NCBI GenBank assembly: GCA_032433595.1 | Contig: JASWJB010000019.1 | Span: 1 to 64,000 of the forward strand | Direction: 5' to 3' | Length of the DNA stretch: 64,000 bases | From: Conoideocrella luteorostrata | Lineage: Eukaryota; Ascomycota; Sordariomycetes; Hypocreales; Clavicipitaceae | Program-made: the position numbers and the translations under genes | The notes under the pieces: model-generated | Databases searched by the model: none | What the model was told of the DNA's origin: nothing | What the model saw: only the letters and a program-made list of their open reading frames with translations | Part shown: positions 24,201 to 36,298 of the stretch, in pieces | Numbering within the stretch: the stretch's first letter is position 1 | How the letters are laid out: each line of letters opens with the position of its first letter

Positions 24201-25323
24201 CTGTAGCCTGCTGACTGGGCCGTGTTGAGTTGCATGTCCAGGAGATGCAGGACGCAGACCGCGGACTGCAGACTGCAGGCTGCACCCCTCAGGGGCCTAC
24301 CCGTGTATTGAGTAGTTGCTCGGGACAGCAAATGATGAGCAGAGCAAACAGGTCAATACGACGTGGCATCTGTCATATCGGGCGTCCACTTCTTTCTCGC
24401 ATAAGAATTTCTTTTGACCAGCCAAACTCCCAAACTGCATCTCATCCTCTTCTTCTGACACACACGTGTTGTACTGCGGATGTCGTTTTGCCCTCTATGC
24501 TGCGTCCAAGCACTTACTACAAACCCCCTGGATGCTGCAAAAAATGCATTAGCTTTGGCGCCACAACGTGCCCGTCGAGCACTCTCCACCATGTGGCCCC
24601 TTGTGATCCTTGTCGTCCTACCGACATCTCTGTTCTCGACAGGCAAGGCATCGCAAAGACTTTAGCCTCTACTCCCTGTTGTGAGCCCCACGACGACGGC
24701 GGCTCCTGATACCGCTTGCCAGGAAGACGCTGGACGCGTCTCGGTCCACCACCCATCTCTCGACGTCTTCTCGAGCCGGCATCAAATTGGACCTGGTGCT
24801 GCGTTGTCAATCTTTTTCCTTATTGTAATAGGGGCCAACAGAGTACTCCGTACCGCACAGCACTATTGCTCACTTGCTTGAGGGGTAGGGCTAATTCTAA
24901 TCACTAAGAGGGGTGGGACGCTATCTGCCATTCGCTCGCGACCGAAATCTCCAACTTGATCTCAGCGCTGACTTGAGCTCGTCTTTGCAGGCGCTGACCG
25001 GACCACTCATTACTCATTGTATTCCTCTTCCAACGGATTTCCCGATATTGGAGCTGGAGCACAAAATACCGCCCCCTCCCTCGCACCAGCATCAAGCATC
25101 CAACATCAGCCCCTGCTCCACTTCTTCGAGAACATCGTCTGATACCTCCCTAGTTTTCGTATTGCACGTCTGTCTCTTCCCACGCGGCACTGCCGAAGAG
25201 CAACTTCGCTTGAAACATTGTCCACCCCCACGTCGCAACTGTTTGTACAAAAACTAGCCCTCTGCCTCCCCCCCCACAACCAACTGGCGTCGCCTGGTTC
25301 GCCTGATCTCCTTCTTTCCCACT
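21206..25323. other. Intergenic region between G-beta and phosducin-like genes
   Basis: About 4.1 kb. The first part, to about 22100, is T-rich and probably the G-beta 3' region. No gene recognised. Palindrome-family copies at 23424-23440, 24159-24189 and 24843-24853, and CTGCAG-rich short repeats at about 24245-24285. The last 350 bases are C/T-rich and likely the leader of the next gene. Confidence 0.5.
24159..24189. repeat. Palindrome-family cluster
   Basis: GTACGGAGTACTCCGT followed by TCGGAGTACGGAATACGG: overlapping inverted and direct copies of the core motif. Confidence 0.8.
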
Positions 25324-26281
25324 ATGGCAACGACTGCCCAAGACGAATATAACGACCTAGTCGCCAAGAACACTGCTCGAGAGACTTTCCACCCAGAAGA
25401 CCGTCCCAGTCCAGGAACCTCGCAGGAAGACGATCTCGACGAAGAGGCTTCTTACCGCAACTCTCAGATCGAAGCAGCCATGCGAATGCCCACTGGTGCT
25501 GCGGAGCTCAAGCTCCCTCCGGTTTCCTTCGATAGCGGACGTTCAACTGGAGTCAAGGGTGTCATCGCTGACGCCAGAAGTTTCGAGACTGCTCGCAAGT
25601 CGAAGTGGATTGACAGAGCCAAATCAACGGCACGACGCAGTATACTTGGCATTCCTGGCGTCACGCGAAACGGCGGGAGCAGGAGCGAAAGCGAAACAGA
25701 CTCCGACACTCACAGTCCACTAGATTCAGACGAGGAGTCATTCTTAGAACAATGGCGGGAGACTCGCCGAAGGGAACTTGAAAGTGAGAATAACAGGGCC
25801 GTGCGAACACGACGGACTAGCCCAAGCGTACGAATTTATGGACGATTGGATGAGGTGGATGCTTTGGGGTATCTGGATGCTATTGAGAAGGTCAACAGGG
25901 AAACCAAGGTTGTTGTCTTCGTCTACGATCATGAGGTTTGTGCTCCCGTTCTGTGTCCATGTGTGGGCTCCTTTGGGCAATGTTGATCTATAGCCCTCTG
26001 CAAAAGATGAAAGCTAACAGATTGTTTGTTAGTGTGACGTTTCTGCCGCCATTGAATCAGCTCTCATGCCACTCGTCAGGACCAACAGCACAATCCACTT
26101 TGTCAAGGTCCACTATGAGGAGATGGAATTGGACAATGCAGCTGTGCCTGCCCTGTTGGCATATTACAACCAAGGCGATCTGTTCGCTAACCTGACGGGC
26201 ATTATCGAAATGATGCCCGACGAAGACTCGTATAGCACCAATGCACTCAAAAGTCTGCTGGAGAAGCACCAAGTGTTATAG
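25324..26281 (+). CDS. bdm-1: Phosducin-like protein, G-beta-gamma chaperone (BDM-1 type)
   Basis: Spliced model: 25324-25935 and 26033-26281, 286 residues. The acidic N-terminus (SQEDDLDEEASYRNSQIEAA) and the thioredoxin-like C-terminal half (VRIYGRLDEVDALGYLDAIE, VVVFVYDHECDVSAA, VPALLAYYNQGDLFANLTGI) match fungal phosducin-like proteins. The intron starts GTTTGT and ends GTTAG, joining DHE to CDVSAA. In Cryphonectria parasitica BDM-1 is needed for normal G-beta accumulation; phosducin-like proteins help CCT fold G-beta and assemble it with G-gamma. Its position one gene after G-beta on the same strand fits that partnership, although 4 kb separate them. The start is the first ATG, in context CCCACTATGG. 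Confidence 0.92.
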
Positions 26282-28524
26282 AGCAGTCTCCTTCTCGATT
26301 CTACACGTTGACGGCCTGGCATTTTTCACTTTCAACGAGCGTGACGCTTCTTTCTTGACGATACCCAACTTCATCTTCTTCCTGTCATATTCAAGGCCGG
26401 GCCAGGCCGCTCCATGATCATTCCCCGACTTTTCAACTGCTGGGGGGGTGGGGGGAAGGGCAAACACCTTACCGGAACTCTGGTACTTTCCTCCCCTTTC
26501 AATTTGTGTATCAATACTCTCTTTCTTTTTCTTAAATCTGTTGCATACATGGGGAACGTGACAAATGTTATTGTATTCTGCAAGGATAGAGCATGATGGA
26601 AGATGCGACTTCTTGACGGTCGAATTTTGTTTTGTGCAAGGCTACCATAGCTGCCATATTCTCGACTCAACGTTGGAAATATCACAGGTTTTACTTGCAT
26701 TGCGCATGTGCTACGTCGGACGAATAATTCAAGGCGAAAAGAGTCTAGGAGTATTGAGGCAAGGACAATCTTATGAAAGTATTCTTCTACCCACAGTGGT
26801 GCTTTTTTAGCACGGAGCACCTACATTTCGTGTGGGTGTCTTTTTTTTATTTTTTTTAAGAGGGTTGATCTGGGGGACATGTTCCCGTCAGAATGGGCGG
26901 AGTGACAGGATATGATAGTGCATCGGCATGGGACATCAAGGTGAGGCTGTCGGAAGGCTACGATACTTGATTGTATTATAAAAACGTATTAATTTGTGTC
27001 TGATATCTGGTTGAGCATAGTGCAAGAGATTCACTGGCCCACTATTCGTTTGTATAAGTCATGTAACTGAGAACTAACCAACACCTTGAACTCTCTCGGC
27101 ACCGACGGCTGCATATGTCGTCTCGCCATTTGCCTCACTTCTAAACTCTGTCCTCGTAGTAATGGCCGACCTCCACCACGGGGACTAGGCGCCCCAGTCG
27201 CCCATTTTCCATGCTTGTTGACAGAGTCTTATGGACGCAGATCGAAGAGCAAATCACCCAGTGTTCTGTGGGTGCTTTGTATATACATACGTCCTACCGC
27301 CGGTGCCTCGTGTGAACCGCGCTAACAGCGCCAAGTGGGTATCTTCCGCCTCCAAGGAGTGTGGAGGGAGTACGGAGTAACTACTACATGGCTACCTAGC
27401 TTAAGGATGACCACTAGTTAGTTATCTGGCGAGACCCTGGGAAATCATGTATGCCGTATGCCGCATGACCATTGTACGACCGGCCCGCCTTACGAAAATG
27501 GCCTGGCTATGATATCTGGCAGCTGAACATGCAGCAGCAGACACGGGCAAGACTTAAAGGCAGGAAACAAGGTCGAGGGAGGGTTATCGGGTAGCAGCGC
27601 GGGGACGACAGAGAGGGGCAAGTTTGAGTTGAGTCGTCGTCGCAGTGACATACTGTTTAGTTAGGTGTCTGTCTGCCCCTCCTTCCCACCCCTAGGTGAA
27701 GGCAAGTTTATGGTACATCCAGTTCTCTACATTTATCAATACCATATCAAGTCTTATTTAGACACACAGTGCACACCCAAAACACACGAATACGCCACTG
27801 ACTGCCTCGGCCTTGCGCTTCAAATGTTGTCAGCTGGCAGGTAGGCGGCTGTCTTTACACCTCCAGCTCCAGTGGGCATTCTCTTCAAGCAACACAACAC
27901 GCCACCTTTCTATTGCATCCCACCCGACTTGGTCTACGCTTCCACCACTTCACCATTTTGCTTCCAGACTTCGTCACCACATCATCGCACGGTGAGGACA
28001 GTCGAGGCTAGATAGAGTGCGGCGCAGAGCAAAACACACGGCGTCTTACCCCACCTCTTTTGCTCACTGGCGTAGTCCCGCCCGCTCACGCTTGATACTT
28101 CTGCCCGAACCTTAGGCTGCAGGGCTGCGTTGTGAACAGGCAACTATCAGCTTCAAATTATTGAGTGAAAACTCTAGCTGTTTTCATGTCCTATTGGTAA
28201 AGCCCTAGCTACATGTCGTGGTCAGTTTACTCGATTCTCATACTCCATGTACAGTTGATCTCGCCCTTATCGTATCTTTCTCGCGCATCACACCGTCTTC
28301 TTTACTCTTCGCTTGTCATCATCACCCCGCCCATTCAACCTTCCGGTGACCGTCAACGCCGCTCATCGAAGTACTCCCAACCCCACGTATCCTGTGCTAC
28401 AGATACTTCCCTTCAGGTCTTGTACTCATCCTAGTATTACAAGACCAAGATCTGTCCTGGCAGCCTATGCGCCGTCCCTGAAGTGAGGCGGTTGAGCTGC
28501 TGCACTCTCTGTTTTTGCCTCGTT
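26282..28524. other. Intergenic region
   Basis: About 2.2 kb between two co-oriented genes. Contains a palindrome-family site at 27371-27379. No supported gene. Confidence 0.5.
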
Positions 28525-30369
28525 ATGGAAAAGCTGTCCGAGACGACTTCGTCATCTACGTCGCCGAGCACGAGTCGTCGTGATACCCAGCCTTCTCGTT
28601 TAACAACAAGTAGACCACGCTCTCCACCAACAGGGTTATCCAACTCGGAGCCATTTCTTCGATTTCCCCTACCACAAGGAAATCGACAATTAGCTAACTG
28701 GATATCTACTAGTAATCCAGACATAATGCGTGTTAGGGCCGACACAGAGGACTCTGGCCTGGCCGAGTCCACTTATGAGCTGATTGTACCCGCCGATGCC
28801 GAGTCTCACGACGAACATTACTCCGAATCCATTTCTGAATCGGCAGGTTCCTTGGACCTTCACCGGTCGGATGATGTTCATTCGTTAGCCGACACCGAGC
28901 AAATATATGATGACGAATCACTCGTGGATGAAGATGTTGAACAACTATCTCAGTCTATGGCGCAAGAACAGGCTGTCGATGTACACAATGGAGACCACGA
29001 ATCGCTGCAACACCAATCGGATGGCACCGAGTCCGAGGAAGAAGCCCAGTCCCGGTGTTCTCTCGAGTACACTCAGCACAGTCTCAAAACACCTTCCATC
29101 TTGACGCCCGAGGCTAGCAAGATTATAGAAATGCCACTGGAAGATGCTATCAAGCCAGGTCCTCGACGAAATACCCTTCGATGCTTGGTTGCAGATGCTG
29201 CAGATGCGGCTTGGGACGGAACTTCTCGAGCATGGGACTACGCTTCAGGTGCTACATCCGTTGCTCTTCCAGGTGTTCTTTTCGCGGCTGCATTTACTCT
29301 TTTGATTACGCTGCTGTATCCATCGCCTGTCGACTTTAACAAAGATGCAATGCCGGCGGCACCTTCTGTAATAACTGCAACAACTTCTGTCGTCGTTCAC
29401 ACTGGCCGTACGACGCCCACAACGCCTCCGCTCCAGCCAACAACATCAGCAAAGGGCATGGGCCTGATACCCCTCAATGAAAAGGCATCTGATGAATGGC
29501 TTTTTGGAGCAAAGAAGCCAGACTTGCAATTCGCGCCTCTCCGACAAGGCGCCATACTGGTTCATGTGGCGCCTAACGTGAAGCGCGCTTGGCTGAAGAA
29601 GGAGGACTGTGTAACCATCACGGCCACTCGTGCTACCGAAGGAGTTAAGATGGAATTTGCTGCTGCTGATGACGGCTTTCTCGTAAAATTCCCGAAACGC
29701 GAGACTTATGGTGTAGTTAAGTTGCTGGTCCGGACCACATGTCGACCTTTTGTAACCAAAGCTGTTAAGGTCCACTTTGGGAAGGGTATCTTGGAAGAAG
29801 CATATGAGATGACAAAGAACATTGCGTCAGATTTATCTGGCCTAGTACCAGTGGCTGCCCACGAAGCAGAGAGATGTCTGGTGGAAGCAAGAAAATCGTT
29901 TGTTGTCGTATCAGACACCGTTGCAAGTAGTGTCTTGACGGTCTCGGATAGTTTGCTGTGCAGGCTCAAGCGCTCGACCAACGAAATACACCGGCGACTA
30001 AGGAACCACCCTTCAATGTTGGTGGAATATGCCCAACAAGTTCCTAGCAGTATTCTAGAGAATATTGTCTTGATACGCAGGCAGATATCTGAGCCGCTGA
30101 GCTCTGTCCCAGACATGAAAAGGGAGATCCAGGACGGTATTCTTGATGCCCAACTGTTTTTCGTCACCACTCAAATATCTGCCAAGATGTGGTGGTTGAA
30201 AGTCACGGGACGGCAAGTAGAGCATGACGAATACGGACAAAAAGCCAAAGAATTTGTGGTCAATATGAGGAACGAGGGAAGGAATAGGATTCGTGGACTG
30301 CCACCTCATCACGAGTCATCAAACACGTTCCATAAGTGGCCAAAACGAAGCCGTCGCAAGAGCTCCTAG
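28525..30369 (+). CDS. Unrecognised single-pass membrane protein
   Basis: One uninterrupted frame; the first in-frame ATG is at 28525, giving 614 residues. Residues 1-245 are hydrophilic, Ser/Thr-rich at first and then acidic (about 90-175, many Asp/Glu), so probably disordered. A single hydrophobic helix at about 246-265 (VALPGVLFAAAFTLLITLLY) should span a membrane. The ~350 residues after it look folded: a beta-rich part (GAILVHVAPNVKRAWLKKED, GFLVKFPKRETYGVVKLLVR) followed by helical segments, and the end is strongly basic (KWPKRSRRKSS). There is no signal peptide at the start. I do not recognise a family, and no function is claimed. The clear domain layout suggests a real conserved gene. 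Confidence 0.8.
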   Translation: MEKLSETTSSSTSPSTSRRDTQPSRLTTSRPRSPPTGLSNSEPFLRFPLPQGNRQLANWISTSNPDIMRVRADTEDSGLAESTYELIVPADAESHDEHYSESISESAGSLDLHRSDDVHSLADTEQIYDDESLVDEDVEQLSQSMAQEQAVDVHNGDHESLQHQSDGTESEEEAQSRCSLEYTQHSLKTPSILTPEASKIIEMPLEDAIKPGPRRNTLRCLVADAADAAWDGTSRAWDYASGATSVALPGVLFAAAFTLLITLLYPSPVDFNKDAMPAAPSVITATTSVVVHTGRTTPTTPPLQPTTSAKGMGLIPLNEKASDEWLFGAKKPDLQFAPLRQGAILVHVAPNVKRAWLKKEDCVTITATRATEGVKMEFAAADDGFLVKFPKRETYGVVKLLVRTTCRPFVTKAVKVHFGKGILEEAYEMTKNIASDLSGLVPVAAHEAERCLVEARKSFVVVSDTVASSVLTVSDSLLCRLKRSTNEIHRRLRNHPSMLVEYAQQVPSSILENIVLIRRQISEPLSSVPDMKREIQDGILDAQLFFVTTQISAKMWWLKVTGRQVEHDEYGQKAKEFVVNMRNEGRNRIRGLPPHHESSNTFHKWPKRSRRKSS

Positions 30370-31470
30370 CGAGAAGGAAACGAACAATACCACTCATTGC
30401 AAAGCAGACGCTTTGTAGAATACACGGACAGGGGAACTAGTGTCAGATGTACAGGCTGCCCATTCATTAGGCACCTTCTTTTGTTTGTTTTGGGATTCCA
30501 CATTTCGGACTGCGCCGGAGTTTTCTGGTCCTGGTTTGAGTACGGATTTTATTTAGTACGAAAGCACACCACTCTGGCTGATCTCTAGGCTTGAACGACG
30601 GGCGTCTATATTTCTTTGACAATGAGGATATCCAGTCTGTCTTCCACATTATGCTAATCACAAACTTGTGTTTATCCCGTGTGATGATGTGCCAATCTAG
30701 TATGCAGTAAGGAGTATCGCGTATGACCACCCAACTCTGCTTCGCTGGCGTTTAGATAAAAGCGGTGAGATGATAGCTCATTCATGTCACGGCATCTGTG
30801 CCTATCTGGCGTGCCTAAAGTAGCTGGCTGGCCCTGCATAATAACTTTTGGTTCTAACCACTCCGTGGAGCTCTACTACTAGTACTTGTTTGGCCTCTCG
30901 GCGGTCTGGCAAGTGAGTAGGTGGCACTCGTCACAAGTATTGACGCCGCAAAATAAAGTAGACGAGTGACATGTTGCGGTTGAACTGACCCCTGAATAAT
31001 CCCCCTCCCCCCCTTAGGCGCCCCCCCTTCCAAGTCCTCGGGGAGAGTGAACAAAGAGGGGCAACCCGTCGGTCCCTCAGAATACACATAAACCCATCGT
31101 CTCCCTCGTTTGACACCGCTGTGTCTCGCGAAAACCTGTCCCAGAGCGACATAATAAGCGTCATTACCGTAACACGGCCCGCCGAGCTGTCTTAACAGCC
31201 ATAATACATAATACACCGACCATCTATCCACTTCAGGTGAGTGCTCATTCCAGGTCTACCCGGTAGCTCTGGTGGCAGAAAGAAGGGCCCATTTTCATTA
31301 GTGGGGCTCAGCACCGGCACAACTGCCTGCGCCAGGTAACAATAATAAATCTGCAGTGGCACTTTATTTTTTCAGGCTTGGGCTGACCTTTTAACAAACA
31401 ACAGTTCTCCCATTTCCCACACATCTTCCAACTTACCAACGATACCTGAGGAGCTCGCTTTCCATTAAAA
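30370..31470. other. Intergenic region upstream of RanBP1
   Basis: About 1.1 kb. C-rich runs at 31000-31030. Presumed promoter of the RanBP1 gene; nothing else supported. Confidence 0.5.
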
Positions 31471-32610
31471 ATGTCTTCACCTGAGAATACGGATCACAAG
31501 GTCGAGGAGGCCCAGCCCGCGGAGACCGCCGAGGTAATGAGCCGCCACATTCTTGACGCTGTTCTTCCTAAAGTTGCGGTGCCCCGCGCACAAATCGTTC
31601 GCAAAGCCATGGATGTTCTGCCATGCTCTCACGTCTTTCCGGTTGGCTGCTAAGTCTCTGTGCCCTGTTGGCTAAATATCATGCGATGGCTTGCGCGGGC
31701 TGTGATGAGCTTTTTTATGATGACGTCCTTTTGAGAATTCGACACACTGTATAATGTTCTGATGCTAATATATTGCGGTTAGGCCCCCGCTGCTGCCGCC
31801 GCCCCCGCCGATGACAAGCCGGTAACCTCGTCCGCCGTCTTCTCCATGTTTGGAGGTGGCGCCAAGAAAGAGAAGAAGGACGACGATGAGGACCGTGGTG
31901 ATAACTCTGGCAGCGCGAAAGCTCAGCGAGATGCTGCCAAGGCTGAAGGTGGCGACGACGAAGTCCCTGAGAGCGAGGACGTCCACTTTGAGCCTGTCAT
32001 CAAGCTCACGGAAAAGGTCGAAACTAAGACCAATGAGGAGTCTGAGGAGCATCTATTCAAGATGCGTGCCAAGCTGTTCAAGTTCTCCAAGGAGAACAGC
32101 GAGTGGAAGGAGCGTGGTACTGGTGATGTTCGTCTCCTCAAGCACAAGGAGAATGGCAAGACCAGATTGGTTATGCGACGTGACAAGACCCTCAAGGTCT
32201 GCGCTAATCACTATAGTAAGCGTGGCTCTCGGGCAAAAGTTTCATTTCTACCTCGCTGATCACTTCGTCTTAGTTGTGCCTGAGATGAAGCTGTCTCCCA
32301 ACGTTGGGTCTGACCGTAGCTGGGTGTGGAACGCTGCCGCCGATGTTAGTGAGGGCGAGCCCGAGGCGGTTACTTTTGCTATTCGATTTGCCAACTCTGA
32401 GAGTAAGTGCCCGTACTTGTTGGTTGTTTTGATGCAAGTCAAATTACATTATTGTCCCGTCATGCTAACAAGCTATCAGACGCCAATCTCTTTAAGGACG
32501 CATTCATGAAGGCTCAGAAAGAAAATGAAGAGATCTTTAAAAAGACTGGTGTGGCCCCTGCCGATGCCTCCAGCGTGGTCGCCCCCACTGAGGCCAATAA
32601 GTCCGAATAA
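31471..32610 (+). CDS. YRB1: Ran-specific GTPase-binding protein RanBP1
   Basis: Spliced model: 31471-31533, 31783-32215, 32274-32402 and 32480-32610, 251 residues. The RanBD1 domain occupies about residues 85-225: [60 protein letters not shown] and a C-terminal [20 protein letters not shown]. RanBP1 binds Ran-GTP and speeds release of nuclear export complexes and GTP hydrolysis with RanGAP in the cytoplasm. An Ala/Lys/Asp-rich N-terminus precedes the domain. Intron 1 (249 nt) is long for this window; introns 2 and 3 split codons and rejoin as NHYIVPEMK and ANSENANLF, which confirms the splices. Starts ATGTCTTCACC after an A-rich run. Confidence 0.96.
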
Positions 32611-32677
32611 ATGGCCACACTTTCAACAATTCGACAAGTCATGAACTACACTGCTTCATACGCGCCAGAGAGCTGTT

Positions 32678-32738
32678 CCCCCCCCTTACCCCCCCAACAC
32701 CCCCAACCGGAGTCATTCAGCTCCCCCCCTCCCCCCCC
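32678..32738 (+). repeat. Poly-C tract in the RanBP1 3' region
   Basis: Five runs of 5-8 C within about 60 bases, just after the stop codon. The minus strand could form a G-quadruplex and the plus strand an i-motif. Confidence 0.85.
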
Positions 32739-33937
32739 TTTTCTCACCCTTACCCCATCGTCACATCAGCGTTAGTGTCATCTCAGCAGCGAAGTAATTG
32801 CATCCTGCAAACCCACGCCGCAGGAGGAAGGTCAAACCCGAAAAGTACAGACGTACGATTGTTGTTTTTCATTAGATTAAGAGCCATTTTGGCGCGGAGG
32901 TAGAGGAAGAAGTGAAGAGACAACGAGTGGGTTGCGGAACTGATTATGTGGATGGGATTGGGACAACCCCCAAGTGGTGTGTTTTTGTCCCAAGCAAGGT
33001 TAGCAATTGGTAGATAGCATTTCAGAAGCATCAGGTCACAGCACACAGTAATGAACAAAATAGTCAAATAGGATTGATGACTACCTAACACGGCTGACCG
33101 CATCGAATGTCAGCAAAGAGTTTTACGTGCTTGTGTAGTTTGATGGGGTTCTCCTGTCAACAGCTAGCTTTCACAGTCCTGTACTCAGTCTAAGAGGCAC
33201 CGAACATGTTACAGGACGGCTCGTAGCAAATTAGACCTGCCGCATTCGTGATCTCAAATTTCATAAAATGCCACCAGTGGCGTGAGGGAACGATGGAATG
33301 TCGGAAGCATGTAAGTATGTAGTGTTTTGTAAGTTCTTGCATCTACCAGAACTAAAGTAAAGCTAGAGAATCGCCTGTCACGACTCGATTTCTCCAAATA
33401 CCCATAAAACAGCTTAACTCCCACGAGAGACTTCAGAATCAGATGGTTTGACGATTTAAAGGTCTGGAGCACCTTGTCGATATTGAAGCCGGACGGGGAC
33501 TAATATCTACGTTAAGCCGGGATGTTTGAGATATTCAGGATGTTCGGTCGGCCATCCACGAAACTTGCACAACTTGTTGTCGGAATCCTTTACGGGAGAG
33601 AACATCCGTATAACCACGGGGTACTAGAACGAGCCCTTACCACACCAGCTGACGCCTTGCGAGGGCGGCCTTCTAGAAGATTTAGGATGTGGCTGACATG
33701 ATGCCTAGAATAACTAATTCGCTGGATCTTAATCCAACTTGGGTCCCAGAGTCAATTACTAGGGGGAGGTGGGGATATCTGAGAAACTGTCCAAAACCTT
33801 TGTCTGTTCGTTACAATCTAAGCTAGCTCAGCGCACCTTAGGAGAGGCAGGCTGCAATAGAGGAAGCATGACGGTCGAATAACGCAGGAGGAAGACTTCA
33901 ACATCTAATTGTTACAACGAATAAAGTAACCATTGTT

Positions 33938-33951
33938 GGGGGGGCGGGGGG
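33938..33951 (+). repeat. G-run (7 G, C, 6 G)
   Basis: A short G-rich tract between convergent genes, seen directly. Confidence 0.85.
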
Positions 33952-34333
33952 ATTGTTCATTCATCCTGAACTGGACCATGTTGACGGCACGGGGTTTGGC
34001 TCACAAGGCACTGCACGAGGCCACACAACGCAAAATCCATTACTGTGAAACGTCGAATTATTGGTCAATGTTCTCCGACAGGGCATAGCCGGTATCTAAT
34101 TCTATATTGTTACACATTGAGACTAGTCCATGAGCGACGAAAGAAAGAAAAAATGAACATAAAAAGTACAATGAGTAACTATGCTGAGGCAGTAGCAGTA
34201 GCAGAAGCAGAGGGATGGTACACAACGCATTGAGATGATCTGGCTGCCGGGTCAGCGGCCTGACTAGATAACTAGGGTACTTAGGTGTGGCCAAATACAA
34301 TTGCCTCCCCCACTGCATGCATGTGAGCTAGAA

Positions 34334-35812
34334 TCACAAAAGCATGCGTCTCGGATCTTCAATGTACTCCTTGACTTTGACAAGGAATTGCACGGCCTCC
34401 CTACCATCCAGCAAACGGTGGTCATATGTTAAAGCCAAATACATCATTGGTCGAATCTCAACTTTGCCATTGACCGCCACGGGGCGGTCTTTAATAGCAT
34501 GAAGACCAAGCACAGCGCTTTGGGGCAAATTTATGATTGGTGTGCCCATCATCGATCCAAAGACACCTCCGTTGCTGATGGTGAATGTACCGCCTGCCAT
34601 GTCCTCGATTGTCAATTTGCCATCACGGGCCTATTAAAATAGAGTCAGTTGTAAATCCTCACACTTGATACGATATCAGTTGGTGGAGAGTTCTACCTTT
34701 TTGCCCATATCGGCGATGGACTTTTCAATGGTTATCAAATCCATCGACTCAGCGTTACGCACGACAGGAGTGACGAGTCCTTTTTCTGTTGCGACCGCAA
34801 CGGAAATATCGACATAATCGCGGTATACAATGGTGTCACCGCCGTTGGGGCCTTCGATGGATGCGCCTACAGCAGGAATATCCCTCATAGCCAGAACAGC
34901 AGCTCGGGAGAAGGCGCTCATGAAGCCCAACTTCACGCCAGTCTTCTTCAACACGTCGTCCTTGTAGAGCTTGCGGAAGTCCATGATATTAGACATGTCA
35001 ACCTCATTAAATGTTGTGAGCGAAGCAGACGTGTTTTGAGATTGCTTGAGACGTTCGGCAATTCGAAGACGCATTCGGTTCATCTTGACCTGTAAGGTAC
35101 GAGTCAGCGCTTGATCATTATAAGAATTGCAAATTGGTTCATACCCGGCGCTCTTCCCGGTTGCCCGGAGTGGACGTTTCCTGTGTTGTTGGGGATTGGC
35201 TCTTGGTCTGCTTTGCCTTGACTGCTGGCTTTTCGGTACTTTTACGTTCTGGGGGTGGACTTGTTTCGTTCTTCTGAGGTTTGGTCTCTTTCTCAACGGG
35301 TTCTGGATTTGTCTTCGTTTCCTTTTGGGGCTCATCCTTGACTTGATCTTTTGAAGACGTAGACTCTTCTTTACTACCTGACGGCGCGCCGCCGAGCTCG
35401 ATGCGGACAAGATCTTGGCCAACGGTCACAGTGTCCTCTTCGCTCGCGAGGAATTCCTTGATAGTTCCGGACTCTGGGGCATTAACGGCAACATCGATCT
35501 TCATGCACCATCATGTCAGCCCATGTTATCTGAGTTACTGCGCCATCGGAAGGTTTCTCAACATACCTTGTCGGTCTCGATGGTGGCGATCTCCTCATCT
35601 TGCTCAACGAAATCGCCAATGGACTTTGAGAACTGTTTCAGAGTACCTTCAGATATAGATTCTGCCATCTGCGGCACTTGTATCACCTTGTCGGCGTATG
35701 TTCGGACAGTTTGCATCATGGCCGGGAGCATAATCAGGGGGCTTTGGCGGCTGCTTCGCAATGACCGCAAAGGCGCCATGCGAGCTGCAGTCGCTATTCT
35801 TCTCGACAACAT
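34334..35812 (-). CDS. KGD2: Dihydrolipoamide succinyltransferase, E2 of 2-oxoglutarate dehydrogenase
   Basis: Spliced model: complement of 34334-34630, 34697-35089, 35145-35498 and 35567-35812, 429 residues. A basic, Ser/Arg-rich N-terminus is the expected mitochondrial targeting sequence. One lipoyl domain follows, with the lipoyl lysine in EIATIETDK (K82) right at the first splice junction. A Lys/Glu/Pro-rich linker (about 120-200) lacks an obvious E1-binding domain, as is usual for this E2. The catalytic domain runs from [20 protein letters not shown] to the active-site motif [12 protein letters not shown] (H402, D406). It transfers succinyl groups to CoA in the TCA cycle. All three introns are in phase 0, 55-68 nt. 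Divergent from TAF14. Confidence 0.96.
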
Positions 35813-36178
35813 GGCGAAGATTGATATTCTTGCAACTGTGTAATTGAATTGGCTTCAATGTTGCGAGTTACACCAGTGTTGTTGGTGTCGGACGAGGGCC
35901 AGTGCTGCTAGAAGTCCGGGTGGATAGATGAGTGAGCGTATTAAAAAGTGTTGTTGAAACCTAGCTGGCAGAATCTCGCGGGCCAGAATTCGGTCCTTAG
36001 GCCCATTGAAAGTTTAACCGCCCATATGTCTGACTAATCATCGTCCTCTTGGCTCCTGCACACTTACTGAGTATTGTACAGAGTCCTAGGTGGAGGGATA
36101 ATTATTGAAGCCCCCACCTGTAGCTGCAGGGAGCGTCGAAAGTACCAAAGCAAGGTGTAACCTAGGATTGCTTACAGC

Positions 36179-36205
36179 TCTGACGATCCTGACGATTCTG
36201 ACGAT
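36179..36205. repeat. Three 9 bp repeats, TCTGACGAT type
   Basis: TCTGACGAT, CCTGACGAT, TCTGACGAT in direct tandem. TGACG words resemble half-sites for bZIP factors, so a regulatory role is possible but unproven. Confidence 0.8.
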
Positions 36206-36298
36206 ATCTGGTATTCATTCCGTAGTATGCTCTCCCGTTGACAGCAATAACTGCAGCACGACGAGCCAGCATCGCATGTAACAAGCTTGCTGACCATC

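Larger units (their letters stand above)
32611..34333. other. Convergent intergenic region RanBP1 / KGD2
   Basis: About 1.7 kb between two 3' ends. Holds the C-rich tract at 32678-32738, a G-rich tract at 33938-33951 and an AGCAGT-like repeat at about 34186-34212. No gene recognised. Confidence 0.5.

Noticed and set aside
31534..31782. Possible C/D-box snoRNA in RanBP1 intron 1 (GTGATGA, ATGATGA, CTGA)
   Set aside because: Boxes are too close and no terminal stem flanks them; likely chance in a 249 nt intron.
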